This document shows positions 34,854 through 47,575 of a stretch of DNA of 64,000 nucleotides, piece by piece; position 1 is the first letter of the stretch; every line of letters starts with the position of its first letter. The position numbers were made by a program, and so were the translations under genes. Origin of the DNA: Chalara sp. BL73 (Eukaryota > Ascomycota > Leotiomycetes > Helotiales). The DNA is taken from positions 744,001-808,000 of the forward strand of contig CAKJVC010000049.1 in NCBI GenBank assembly GCA_918026815.1, given 5' to 3'. The notes under the pieces were generated by a model. It saw nothing but the letters and a program-made list of their open reading frames with translations. It was not told the origin of the DNA and made no database searches.

Positions 34854-37299
34854 TCATTTACTCCCCTCGATTCTCTCCCCCAGCAAACGAACTCTATAAA
34901 GGCATGAATATTTAACGTCCTCCCCGCCCCAGTTACTTTTCACTCTAACCATCACCGTATCAGTAAATGCATTAGGAATATCCTTCAAGTCAACCTGTAA
35001 TGGGAAGCTCTGGACATTCTGTTCGACGAGAGTTGCATCGTAACTCCAACTGCCTAATCGAACGAGGCCGTCGGGAACGTCTCCGTGATCTGGAAAGAAT
35101 CCGCGTGACTTTTGCCGAGCCAGATTAAGTGCAACAGGGTCCTTGATAACTGCAAGTAACTCCATGTCTCGCGGTGTAGAACCAGGCTCCAACGTAGACC
35201 CAGGATGAATATTCTCAATAATCACATGGTCCGGATGGATAGGCTGGGAAATAATGACACCTAAGCCCATACCCAATCCATTGGGGTTGGGTCCTTCTAA
35301 TGGGGAACACCAACATTCGCCGTTTTCCTCCCACCGGGTAAGGGCGGTAACCGCTGGCTTGGGTCTTGGAACCGGACGGACGAACATACTATGGTATGCC
35401 CTTGCAAACGTGTTGCGATTCATGCTAGGGAAAAGGTAGTCTGGAGATGTAAGGCCTGGGACGACGACAGCGCCTGTTCCTGGCGAGAACCAGTTGATGC
35501 GATTAAAGCCCGCATCGGCCATTACCTTCCTGTTAGCCTTGGAGAGCGAATCAAGCTGTGAAGTAGCTATCATCCTCTTAACATGATCGTTAACGATGGC
35601 TTTGACCTCGCTGCGAGTGACAAGCTGCCTCATCTGAGTTAAGTTGTTCTCGAAGCGCTTCACAAGCTCCTCGACTTGACTCTTGACTTCCAGTCGAGTC
35701 TTCTCATTCTCCACCCAATTCTGCTGAATCTTTCGAATAAACTCATCCCGCGTCATCCGGGTATCACCGACAAAGCTGTCGTCTCCACCAGACGAAGCAG
35801 GCTTGCGCCACTGCAAAATTCTCTCTTTGTTATTCTCCAAAAATGTATCCCAAACCTTTTGTGAATGATTGACAACATATTCGGCCTCCACGCGTGCAAG
35901 ATATTTGAGTTTCTTCGAGGACGTGTCAGAGGAAGACAGTTGCTCGGCGCTGGAGTCGATTAAAACCGCGTCACTACGGATCTTGTCTTGCAAGGCAGCC
36001 CAAAAGTCATCCGGAATCTGAAGATTGCCGTTCTTATCCTTCTTACAGACGATTGTGTTGGGTAAGAGCTCCTCAAGTCTCTCAAGAGTTACAGAATCCA
36101 TGCTTTTGAAGTTCTTGAGCTGTTGGATCTCGTATTCAACATTGCCGATGCGTCTGTTAAGTTGGAAGATGTCATCTGGCAGATATTGGCCTGAACTGTC
36201 CTTAGATGAAGATGGGAACCATTGACCAATCTTTGGGAAGAATTTGCCAGATGCAGAATACTTCGGATCCGTCAAAGTCAAAAAGAGTATAGATCCAAGC
36301 AAGCAGAACAAGAAGATGCCATGGCCAGTAGAGATCCACCTGGCAGCAGATGTCAGCGATTGATATGGAGAGGAGCTGGTGTGCTTACCTGATAAATGCA
36401 TTGAAAACGCTGGCAACCGTGTCCACGAACCATTGACGGGCGTTATCTAAATGATCCAAGGTCCGCTCCCACCAAGTTGGAGGTGGAGGTATGGCCAAAG
36501 GAATATCTGCGTCTGCACCAACCCTTGTTCCTTGAGCTAGGGCATGGACTTGTGGTAATTGTTGTCGAACAGTAGCATTTGAAACACGACTTGAATCGTC
36601 TGCTAGTCTGTGACTCCGATTTGCACGGCTCGCCGGTGTGTTGCTGACAGAAGAACTCTGGAGGCCGGCGCCACCAAAGACGCTGCTCTCCATTCCAAAT
36701 GTTTGGTTTGGGTTAGGGGTTGGAGTAATAGCAAGTTGATTCCGACGACTGCGTCGACTAGAAGTGCTGGGGGCGGTGGCCTGACGAGGAGCTGGTAATT
36801 CTAAGGAGCATAGTGAGCGACGAAAGTACAAAAACGCATTTCTACTCACCATTGTCTTCATCTTCTTCTTCGACAAGTGGTAGATTGGCTCGACCAGCAC
36901 CAAGAATATCTTGCAAAATCACTTCCTGACCGTCGCGAACTTCTGGGCCTGGCAATTGAGTTGGCTGTACCTCGCTATTGGTACCATATGCCGAGTTACC
37001 TCGAGCATTGACATTGGGGAGTGGAGCAGAAGAGACGTTCGACCGCGGTCCGCGGCCACTGCGTCGGGCGGGAGTGTCAGGGATATCTACTTGACTAAAA
37101 GCTGGAGATGCGCCTCTATTGCTTGCGGCCCTGCTGGTACCACGGGTGGAGCGTCTCGTGCTCATTCTAGAAACCTGACTTCCTGCCTGGGAAGCTTCAG
37201 GTTCGTGGCCTATTCCGAAAGTTAGCCGTGCAATATGATGATACATTATGAGATTCTCTGACTGCTTGCCCTGGAGGCACTTCCTCGTGTAGAAACCAT
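34854..37299 (-). CDS. SUN-domain nuclear envelope protein (Sad1/UNC-84)
   Basis: Inner nuclear membrane protein of the LINC bridge, which links chromatin or spindle pole to cytoplasmic KASH partners. The main exons are 36850-37209, 36389-36800 and 34854-36339. A short first exon from the ATG at 37299 is likely, because an intron with CTAAC branch site and AATAG acceptor precedes 37209; its donor is uncertain (after 37281 or 37263). The total is about 760 residues. Visible: a basic Ser/Arg-rich nucleoplasmic N-terminus (STRRSTRGTSRAASNRG), one membrane helix (GIFLFCLLGSILFLTL), a coiled-coil lumenal neck, and a C-terminal SUN domain (CWCSPLEGPNPNGLGMGLGV, VIIENIHPGSTLEPGSTPRD, YSCLYRVRLLGERIEG). 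An internal ATG at 37165 (MSTRRSTRG) is an alternative start. Confidence 0.9.
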
Positions 37300-38276
37300 G
37301 ATTGTAGTTCGTTCAAATAATTAAAAGTGTGAAATCTGTTGCTGATGGAATGAAGAGAAAGAGGAAGACGAAGACGAAGAGAATTTAAGAGAAATGGAAA
37401 CCAAAATCCACCATGATTTTTATGTAGAAGGGCTTACAATAGAAAAGACTTACTATTGTACTGTAATGCTATTCACTTTTCCAGGACTCGTTCCCAGCCC
37501 CCAAATTTCGAGGGACAATAGTATCCAAAAATCGGACTCGGAACGGCAAAAAACGCGTGTCGGTGAGAAGCCAAATCAGTTGGCAAGATTCGCGATCATG
37601 AATCAATTCATTTGGCGTTATGCTTCGTCAATGCTAGCTTTGGGCGCAAGTTGAGATTTGACGTTGAAATCCACAAGGAATTTCGGGACAATGTAAAACT
37701 ATCCACGAACAATGAGATGCCATTCGCAACAAAGAAGACGCTGCTACCGGAGCAGACTAACTTGCGATCTTTACTTGATGCAGCAATTGCATTGGGTTGA
37801 GTACTTTCGTGGCTAAATCTTTGGAGCAAAAAGATGTCTACATATTTATCTCTCCTCCCCAAGCACGGGAGACGCGACAATAAGCTTCCCTTGAATTTTT
37901 GGTCGTGCACCCCTGCCGTTGTATTTTATTAATCTTGCGGGTGCGATTAGCATCATGTTAAGGGACCAGATGTCGACTATAGAAATGTTAGAAATGAATA
38001 TCAGAGTATTCGATTGATCCAAATATTTCTTCATGATTTCATTTGAGTTGCTTCACTGAGCTGATGATGGAAAGGCGCTTCAGTCAACCCGTGGATTGTT
38101 GCTGGGAGCTGTTGAGGACATATCGGATTGTCCTAGACCCCTGAAAGTCCATTTTGTCCCTCTGCGCTCCACTCTCCATCTTCTCCCTCCTGATAAACCG
38201 TCTTAACAACACGCATCTGGTGGCCAGGACATTAGCAACGAAGCTCAAACAATAGGCCGCCCGTGCAGACAAAATC
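37300..38276. other. Divergent promoter region of SUN-domain gene and epimerase
   Basis: This holds 977 bases between two divergent start codons. A purine-rich (GA)n-like tract lies at about 37348-37392. I see no gene; the short open frames lack coding texture. Confidence 0.45.
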
Positions 38277-39614
<1,338 letters not shown>

Positions 39615-40361
39615 ATTTGGTTATTAACTTACGGCATTGCATGGAAAAAAAGGATTGTCTCCTACGATTACACTAGTGCTCACCTTATGAAGTATCTTGC
39701 ATACAATAAATAGAAGTGCATAACTCTATAGAGAATTGAGTTGAAGTTCAGAGAGATGCATTAATCCTCAGCGGACCAAGCGGCCTATATCAGACGATGA
39801 ACGCCTGCTAAATTATTGACTAAATTTGAAAACTGACTTTCAAAAAGCTTCTCCAGATATCATCATTCCATCTTCCGCCATACATAATGGCCTTTGCCAT
39901 GAACAATGATGTATTGACAAGGAGCGCCGCAGAGGACTGTAAAGGGCCTTTTGAACAGTAAAATGGAGCAGGCCAGGAAACTGTCAAGGCTTACAACTTC
40001 CATCATCTGTTACCTATTATTACTATCATCTGCGTAGAACCTATCCCGGTGAACCAAACTGATCGCAAAAATGCACCAGCTTCTTCTTCACTCAACTGAG
40101 AAGTTGGCATGTCTTGTAATGGGGTTGAGCTTCAGTAAATCTTGGTAGGTGATACTTTACTGAAAGGATCATCATCCACCAAGCTTTATGGGACCCCGCA
40201 GTGGGGGTCCTTGCGTGATGTCAACAAACGCCCTCCGCAGTACAAATCACCAAATGTTTTGTCAGCAGTCCTTTTGCTCTAGGAAGAATAGTTATTATCA
40301 TAAATCTATACATTAGAAGCCTTCTTCTCTACAGATCCCTTAGCTCCTCATACCTTTATTG
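39615..40361. promoter_or_regulatory. Intergenic and promoter region of the quinone oxidoreductase gene
   Basis: This 747-base region holds no gene. At 40191-40210 an imperfectly centred inverted repeat (GGACCCC, then six bases, then GGGGTCC) lies about 150 bp upstream of the oxidoreductase start codon. It is the most structured element here. Confidence 0.45.
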
Positions 40362-41528
40362 ATGTTCGTAAGACCCTCCACCCGCTTCCTCAATCCCATT
40401 TCCAGATTCCACCTCCCCTCCTACACCAGACGAACAATGGCTTCAATCCCAAGTACCATGAAAGGCATCATAATAGAAAAGACGGGCGGCGTCGAGGTCC
40501 TGCAATATAAGACCGACCTCCCGGTCCCCAAGCCAGGAGAAGGCCAGGTCCTCGTCAAGAATGAGTTCGCTGGCATAAACTACATTGACGTGTTCGTTTT
40601 TTAGCCTCTTCCGCCACCTAGAGCCAAACTAAATGTTATATCAGATATTTCCGCACCGGCCTGTATCCAGCACCGAAGCCAGAGATCTTGGGTAGCGAAG
40701 CAGAAGGCCAGATCGTGTCTACCGGTCCGGGGGAGCTTCATAACCTGAAGACCGGAGATCGGGTCGCATACATGGGCAAGAGTACGTATGCAGAATATAG
40801 CGTCGCCAATGCGCTCAAAACGGCCGTCGTTCCTTCTGATATCGCGCCTGGGATCGGCGCTGCTTCTTTATTGCAGGGGCTCACGGCTCTCACACTGATC
40901 CGGGAATCATATTTTGTGCAGAAAGATGATTGGGTGCTGGTTCATGCTGCTGCTGGAGGTGTGGGCTTACTATTAGTGCAGTTATTGAGGGCGGTTGGCG
41001 CGAGGGTTATTGGGACGAGTAGTGCGAGAGAGAAACTGGAGCTTGCGAAGGAGAATGGTGCAGGGTGGGTTATAAATTATAAAGAGGAGAATGTGGTGGA
41101 GCGGGTGAAGGAGATCACCGGTGGAGAAGGCGTGAGAGTCGTTTACGACAGTACGGGCAAGGACCAGTTTGAGAACGACCTAGAGGTTGTGGCGCGGAAG
41201 GGGACGATTGTCAGTTATGGAAACTCGGTGAGTCCTCAGAAATCGAAGCATGAAGCAATAGTGCTGATGAGAACAGTCCGGCGTCGTCCCACCATTCGAG
41301 ATCAAACGTTTGGGGGCCAAGAATATCAAGGTCCTTAGACCGACGGTGTTCAACTACATCTATACGAGAGAGGAGTTTGAGAAGTATACGGCCGAGCTTT
41401 TCGGTTTCATCACCAAGGGCAGGCTGAATGTTAAGGTCCATGAGACTTATCCTCTTGAAGATGTCGCGCGTGCGCATACAGATATTGAGTCAAGGAAGAC
41501 GACTGGGAAACTGCTCTTGAAGTTATAA
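40362..41528 (+). CDS. NADPH quinone oxidoreductase, zeta-crystallin type (ZTA1-like)
   Basis: Medium-chain dehydrogenase/reductase family enzyme reducing quinones or 2-alkenals with NADPH. Three exons (40362-40591, 40645-41227, 41277-41528) encode 354 residues. The N-terminal domain has the GroES-like fold (EKTGGVEVLQYKTDLPVPKP). The cofactor motif is AAAGGVGLLLVQLLRAVGAR, with no zinc ligands, as in QOR/zeta-crystallin. The last 60 residues (GFITKGRLNVKVHETYPLED) are typical of this class. A first in-frame ATG gives a 25-residue Arg/Ser/Phe-rich extension (MFVRPSTRFLNPISRFHLPS) resembling a mitochondrial presequence; a second ATG at 40438 (MASIPSTMKG) would give a cytosolic form. It is convergent with the 2EXR gene. 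Confidence 0.93.
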
Positions 41529-41792
41529 GCCTTGTAGCTATGCATAGAATGCAAATAATTATGAGCCTGGATCGCGATTAGATCAGTTCCGAGCTGGTAT
41601 GTTACCTACGCAAATGTTTGATGTCCCAGAACTTTGTCACAAAGATGTACCCTAGGATATAGGGTTCGGAATTCGTAATCATAAGATGACCCGCGAGAGA
41701 TACTGCTTACTGAATTTGAGATTTCTTTTCTTTCACTGGTAGATCATAAGATTTAGCTGCTTCTCTGTAAAAACAGTCCACTCAACCCAAAC

Positions 41793-42906
41793 CTAGTGAG
41801 AAGTTAGCAAAGGCATCCTAGAAAGACCCTTACGGGCCATTGATAGACGAACATCGATATTGCCAAACCTTCTAGCCTTCTTATAGATCATCCTTTCTAG
41901 AGCCTTATGCACATGTTTCATGTCAAAAGAGTCCCACGCCTTGATATCAATAAGTTCCAGAATCAGTGCCAGCCCAGTCCGGCCCTTGACAAACGCGAAG
42001 ATGTATTCAAGCTCAGAGAAATCTTTCGGCGTCATCTCATATACGAGAATCCTGAGCGTAATCTCCTTTAGCTTATCGAAAGTCATAAGACTCACAGCAA
42101 GTTCTTGGATACCCTCAAGGTAATGCTCCCACCGTGGCGTGAGATCGATGGTAACTTTCCTTGTCCCGCTTAATAGTGGGAATGATTCCAAAGAGGGAAA
42201 GTCGTAGAAGCCAGAGGGTGGGATGCGGCTATCAGTCCTGATTTGGAACCAGGCTTCGGCCGAGATGATTGGGAAGACTTCATTGCGGATTTGCTTGCTG
42301 ACGAGGAGGAGAGGGAACGAGGGGATATTCAGCCAGCGAATACGAAGGGCGTCGATAGCACCGATGCTATTGACCGGACTCCCATCGCCACGAACTTCAA
42401 AATCGGGGATTTGGTACACTGGTTGGATGCGTTAGTATATGATAAATATTTGCCGTCAATTGCCCTATTTTAGAATATATCCATGATGGCGAAATGAAGA
42501 CTGAAGTCTTACTTTCATCGAGGCATCGTGACATAACGTAGAGCCATTCGTAGATGTTATTCCGTATCTCGGCTGGGAGCTCGAGGAACCGAAATTGCTT
42601 CGAATCTTGCTTAGCATATGCTATGGACACAACAGTTAGTAGTTACCTTTCTACAGTCGAAAAATCGGGAGTAAAAGCAATTTCATATATGCTACATATG
42701 ACACAAAATATACTGGCATTCATAACACCTATCTTGAACAGATACTAACTTTTGAGCGCGTGTATGCCGTCTGTAATCAAGCTGATACCCTCTTCAGAGC
42801 CAGCACTATCCTGCTGCCTTCCGCTGGTATTCTGAGGCCAAACCTGTTGCAAACTATTGAATCTGAGGTTTCTTTTTGGCAGGAGATATAATTTCCTACG
42901 GTTCAT
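41793..42906 (-). CDS. 2EXR / F-box-like domain protein
   Basis: Three exons (42750-42906, 42513-42620, 41793-42418) encode 296 residues. The recognisable feature is QFRFLELPAEIRNNIYEWL, the opening of the 2EXR family of fungal F-box-like proteins, preceded by a 55-residue low-complexity leader. The phase-1 joins restore a continuous frame (DE-MYQIPDFEVR), supporting the gene model. The C-terminal part is helical, Leu-rich and without known motifs (KLKEITLRILVYEMTPKDFS). This family is strongly expanded in Leotiomycetes and Dothideomycetes. Most members are of unknown function, and a role as substrate receptor for an SCF ligase is possible but unproven. It is likely lineage-specific. Confidence 0.75.
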
Positions 42907-43887
42907 CTTAATTATGGGATCGGAAGTACAGTTGATGTTGGGACTTGTGTGGGGAGATGTATAAATCCTGATAAAACAGGAACCTGTAACGGCTAGATTT
43001 ATTGAAGATAGGCTGGCTATGATAGAATCAATGATTAGCGGTGATAGCACTGAATGATTCCCAAACAAGGGTCTGTGAAGTGAATGTGATGACGAAGCTA
43101 CACTATACCAAAAGATGGAGGAAATGCTCGTGGTGGGGTCATGTGATTCGCCCCAAACAAGTCTGGCTTAGTCATGTATTATGTAAAACTCCTCCTCACC
43201 AGCTATGAAGCATTACCCGATATTCCCATACAGACTGTGTCATATAGGCAAGAAATAAAACAAGAACTTTGAGGACTCTAGTTTATAAAGCACTACTGTT
43301 ATACTGAGCAGATTTTTTGAATCGCACCCCGAAGCGCCTCTTTGTTAAGTTTGTTGAGCTTTTCTACTTGCTCTTTTCGGTCTAAGTTCCTTGTGAGGCC
43401 ACGAAGGGAATGGTTACTGGATGAGAGATAATTCGTCCTGTTACATAATGAGCCGAAGACTAAATGTAATAATTATCAAATAGGATGATATTTTACTTCA
43501 ATTCACCTGATTTTTTTGTAATGACCATATCGCTTCTCTCAACCTTAAGAGTATTTGAACATACCGAAGATAAGAACCAGGCGCGTTGCCATCTACCAGG
43601 AGCTCTTCGGGAGTGATATAATAGACAATGTGATGATCATTACTTCATATGCGTACCGAGTTGAAATATGTCGAAGTACATTATACCAATCTTGCGTCAG
43701 AGAATAAAATCGTTCAGGTATTCAACAACACCATCCCCTTTGACAACAGCCAATCTTGACACCATATATACCTCACTACGCCAACCAATAAAGTGCTGGA
43801 TTCTATAAATGTCGATTCCACCGTTTTCTATACGCAAACATTTCCTCTTCCGATTGTGTTCGTGTCTTCTCGTTTCCTCATGACCTT
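42907..43887. other. Intergenic region, no gene seen
   Basis: This is 981 bases of AT-rich sequence with the 2EXR promoter and the 3' flank of the small membrane-protein gene. I see no open frame with coding texture. Confidence 0.45.
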
Positions 43888-44150
43888 CTATATGCCACCT
43901 CCTGCATATCATTTGTTAGTCTATTTCCTCCATAATAATTATAGAAGGTATGCAAACCACTGCGTCCAGGAACGACTGCATAATTGGTCTCCTTAGACGA
44001 TGCTCTTTTTGCTGCCTCGCTGCGTTGCATCACCGCTCGCCACTTGAACCCGATGAAAGCTGCACTTCCACCCAAGAATGTCAGCAGAAGAAGGGGTGTT
44101 CGTCGGCGTCTGCAGTTAAGTATACAATTAGTGATGTGTTTCAGAGGCAT
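43888..44150 (-). CDS. Small single-pass membrane protein, 68 residues
   Basis: Two exons (43958-44150 and 43888-43901) are separated by a 56-nt intron with a CTAAC branch site. The second exon encodes only the last four residues, giving a C-terminus RSGGGI. The protein has a short basic N-terminus (CRRRRTP), one hydrophobic segment (LLLLTFLGGSAAFIGF) and a polar tail rich in Lys/Ser/Glu (QRSEAAKRASSKETN). The layout resembles small mitochondrial inner-membrane proteins of fungi, but I cannot name the family. The unspliced frame runs on for 20 or so residues, so automatic callers may miss or misshape it. The function is unknown. Confidence 0.6.
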
Positions 44151-44998
44151 CGGAGTGTGCTAATGTTGTTGGATTATTTAGACATAGAAAACATTCAAAC
44201 GTACTCAATAAAGCTCCGCTGCGGAATTGGAGGCATATTTAGCGTTTCCTAACGATAAAGAATATGAATGAACAAGAACGGTCGATATAAGCTACAGAAA
44301 CAATTTGTGAATAGATAGCATATGAGGATATAAGGATATACGCTATGTTGAGGTGATTGAGGGGTCTGGATGGGGGCACGCGAGCTAGAGCTTCATTAAG
44401 CTTTCCCCAGAGCCAAGACTCGGCTGTCAGTTGTCTCTGGCGTGACCCTACCAAATTCCTCGGGCCGGTTTCGGCTCAACCGGGTTATCCGCTCGGAACC
44501 TTGATCCCCTTTTAATGTTTACAAAACAACAATGCTGCCAGGCAGGTGTGACTTTGATCTCAAGTCTCATCAGATCTGGAAGTCTAGAGTTTCCGCCTCC
44601 AACAATCATGGAATAATCCTTTAGTTGGCATAAAGTCGAGAGTATAGTTTGTAGCATACCAGTAAAGTAGTGAGCTCATGCTCTGGATGTGACAGTTCCT
44701 TGGCCATAGATCATAAGTACAATAGTGAACACAAATCAAACCTCTCTCCCCGTGCTGAACAAGAAATGTATGCGTTTTTAAAGGCAATCCCACCGCTTCT
44801 AATACTCTGTTCATGTGTTCTGCAAAGTACGAATTCGGCAGAAGCGGCAAAATCTGCTATCGTACTGGCACTACTCATTTCATCATTCAGCCATAATAAT
44901 AAGCCACAGTCAGCCTCCTAAATATTGAAATACTAAGGAAACTGCTTATAGGTATCCCCACCTCTATGAAGTCATGCCAGGCAGTTTTGCTAATCCGC
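44151..44998. other. Intergenic region between small gene and MFS transporter
   Basis: This stretch of 848 bases holds the small gene's promoter and the MFS 3' flank. I see nothing else. Confidence 0.45.
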
Positions 44999-46653
44999 CT
45001 ATGCCATAAAAACACCGCCAACATATTTGCTGAGTCTTGTAATAAAAAAAGCAACAACCAAAAGTGCTATCAAGGCTCCCCAGAATGGAGCTCTTTCCAA
45101 GAACCATCCCTTGCCCAAAGCTGCTGAAAGAGTCCCTGACCACATCGCGCTTGACGCCATACCGCCCAGCGTGGTTGCAAGTCCAATACCTAGATACAAC
45201 TTCTGTACTTCATCCTTGCTGTCTATCAAATTGGTGGAAAAGCTTCGTAGGGAATCCATAAGTCCTGATCCTAGTGTGTAGACTGTAATGGCCATGACGT
45301 AGCAAACTCGATTCGGGCTCACTGTCATGCATAATAACCCCAAGAAGATAAATCCAAGAGACACTCTCGCGAGAAGAATGTCGACATGGGGGGTTGATAG
45401 CAGTCGTGGGAGAATACATCGTTTACTGAGAAGAGGAAGAGACAATAGGACGCAGCTGGAGATTACCATCTCAAATGAGCTCAGCACATAAACTTCCGCG
45501 ATGCTCCACGAGTAATGAACGGAAGCCCATTGTGTAAATATAACACGAATGCCATGCGTGAGATTCAAGAAGAAGAACGTGATTATTGTAAGACGGCTAA
45601 GAGCACTAGAAGCAAATATGCTGCGATATAGCTGAACCGAATGTTGGTAATGAAATGTAAGACCACGAAGTATGTGCCATGTCCTAGATTGCGGCTTGAA
45701 ATCTTCAGAAAGAAGAGAAGTGGTCTCGCGGGACTCGTATGCTAGAGGTGGCTCGGATGATATGGCAGTTGGCCCATGAGGAGGCGTTTCGGGAATACAA
45801 TTGGACCACGAGGGATGAGAGGGCAGTGATAGCGAGAATGGGATGATGAGGGTAAAGGCTCCTATCCCGCAAAATGCGAGTGCCCAGACATTTATTCGAA
45901 GCACGAAGGAGGAGAACGACATGGCTAGAAAAGAGTTCAGCAGTTGAAGGGCGGTGAACTTGAAGAGAATTCCACTACTATGAAAGAGTCAGCAATGACC
46001 GCGTCGTATTCAGAAGTGCAACTCACAGATCTGTTGCGTCTACCTCTTCTGCGATACAGGTATAAATTTGTGAATAAAATATAACAGGCCCTCCGCCGAG
46101 AATGTCAAAGAGAGGTGCAGCCCAGATCCATCTGATATTGAAATAGGTGGGAAAGTAACCTTCCAGGGAGTCAACTCGATTCCATTTTTCAAACTAAGGC
46201 AGAGTATCTTACAGACGCTTATATAATAGCATGACTGTGCACAGACACTACAGCCATTTATAAAGATCGCAGTCTTCTTGCCAATAACCTTAGCAATTTG
46301 CCCCCATGGTCCTGCCAAAAAGAGGGCTATGCAGAGAGTTAGCTATATTACACGGCCGTAAGTGTATATTTACCTGGCATAAACATAAGGCATGCATAGA
46401 TTCCTTGTATTCTTGCCACGGTAGACTGGATTGCGGGCTCTTTGCAAAGCCTCTCATCTATAGCCCCATCTGCACCAATCAAGAGAAACACATCGTCTGC
46501 TTGAGGCTCAAGCGCATAATAGTACTCACGGCATACATACTGCTCTATGAGATAGATATGAGTAGTTGCTAGGAGCACACTTCCTAATGATGCCGAACAT
46601 GCGGATAAGATTGCTGGAACTACTGCAGATTTCGGCAGCTCAAATCGCAACAT
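44999..46653 (-). CDS. Major facilitator superfamily transporter
   Basis: Twelve-helix membrane carrier; the substrate cannot be told. Four exons (46374-46653, 46213-46326, 46027-46159, 44999-45977) encode 501 residues. The first helix begins soon after the start (VVPAILSACSASLGSVLLA). An external Cys-containing loop follows (CREYYYALEPQADD, DGAIDERLCK). Exon 2 contains the helix 2-3 signature GPWGQIAKVIGKK, a variant of the MFS GxxxDRxGRR loop. A central hydrophilic loop of about 60 residues separates the two halves. The MFS family includes many drug and metabolite exporters in fungi, and the large external loop resembles the folate/haem-carrier-like (PCFT) branch. The first ATG (46653) is chosen because the upstream open frame has only a non-ATG start. 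Confidence 0.85.
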
Positions 46654-47575
46654 GGCTAACTTGAAAATAGGAGCCTGAAAGATCGAACACTGAGATATAG
46701 GTGGGGTGGAGGGATGGGCAGCATTTGAATGAATGAAATGTGGAAGTGCGAGCAAAGTATGGGTCGGGACTATGTGGTAGGACCAGATAAAAGATCCGCT
46801 TTTGTGCAACGAAGGCGGTATGCAGAGAACCAATAAGTAGGATTGTAGCAGTCGTACAAGAACGACGTAAAAGGTGAGGCACTCCTTCTGGTAACTGTGA
46901 TGTATGAACTAGTGGTGATTTTAAGTGGTTGATCCAATGCAAGGTTGAAGAATACTACAGAAGTGTTCTAATTTGTCACTTGGTCAACTATGATCCTTGA
47001 CTTTTTGGAAGCTCAAAAGTAGGCGCTAGGTATTACTGCATATTATCCTGTAAAAGGACGCATAGTTGAGAACAGGCAATGGTAATCTCAAAAGAAGAAT
47101 GCGCAATAAATCGTGAATCACCTGATAAATGACATATATTTTTTCTAAGTGATTAACACGCAGATAATCGACCATGAGAAACAGAGCGCTGCGCTCGGTC
47201 CTATTTGCCACGCAAATTCTTTATTCAAGCTGTATGCCGATCGGTGCTGTGCGACTCCTAACAGGCTAGTCCGATATTAGCTTGACTATACTAATATAGC
47301 TGTGGAAAGTTGACTGCTCACTAACTAATGTAATGGTACAAACTTGTATCATCAAGCGCGTCACTCTCGCCGTGGCGTATTGGGTAACACTTCCACGTTG
47401 CGTACGTAGAATTCTGGTTGTCTATAACTCCCATATCTCTGACCATCAGGAGATATGGGTATAGTACCATAAGTTAGAGAAAACAATTGTTCTTAAGACA
47501 GCGTTCCTCAAACGCACAACAAACATATTTGTCTGCGTATTTTATTAAATATCTCCCTAGTGTGTATGTATCGCC
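46654..47575. other. MFS promoter and ESA1 3' region
   Basis: This stretch of 922 bases has no gene that I can support. It contains a perfect 10-bp inverted repeat (47430-47439 with 47450-47459; CCCATATCTC, 10-nt loop, GAGATATGGG) and a nearby 7-bp inverted repeat around 47280. Confidence 0.5.
47430..47459. repeat. Perfect hairpin-forming inverted repeat (10-bp stem, 10-nt loop)
   Basis: CCCATATCTC and GAGATATGGG pair perfectly around a 10-nt loop, 117 bp downstream of the ESA1 stop codon. It might be a 3'-end or cruciform element, or the footprint of a short mobile element. No T-run follows, so it is not a bacterial-style terminator. Confidence 0.8.
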
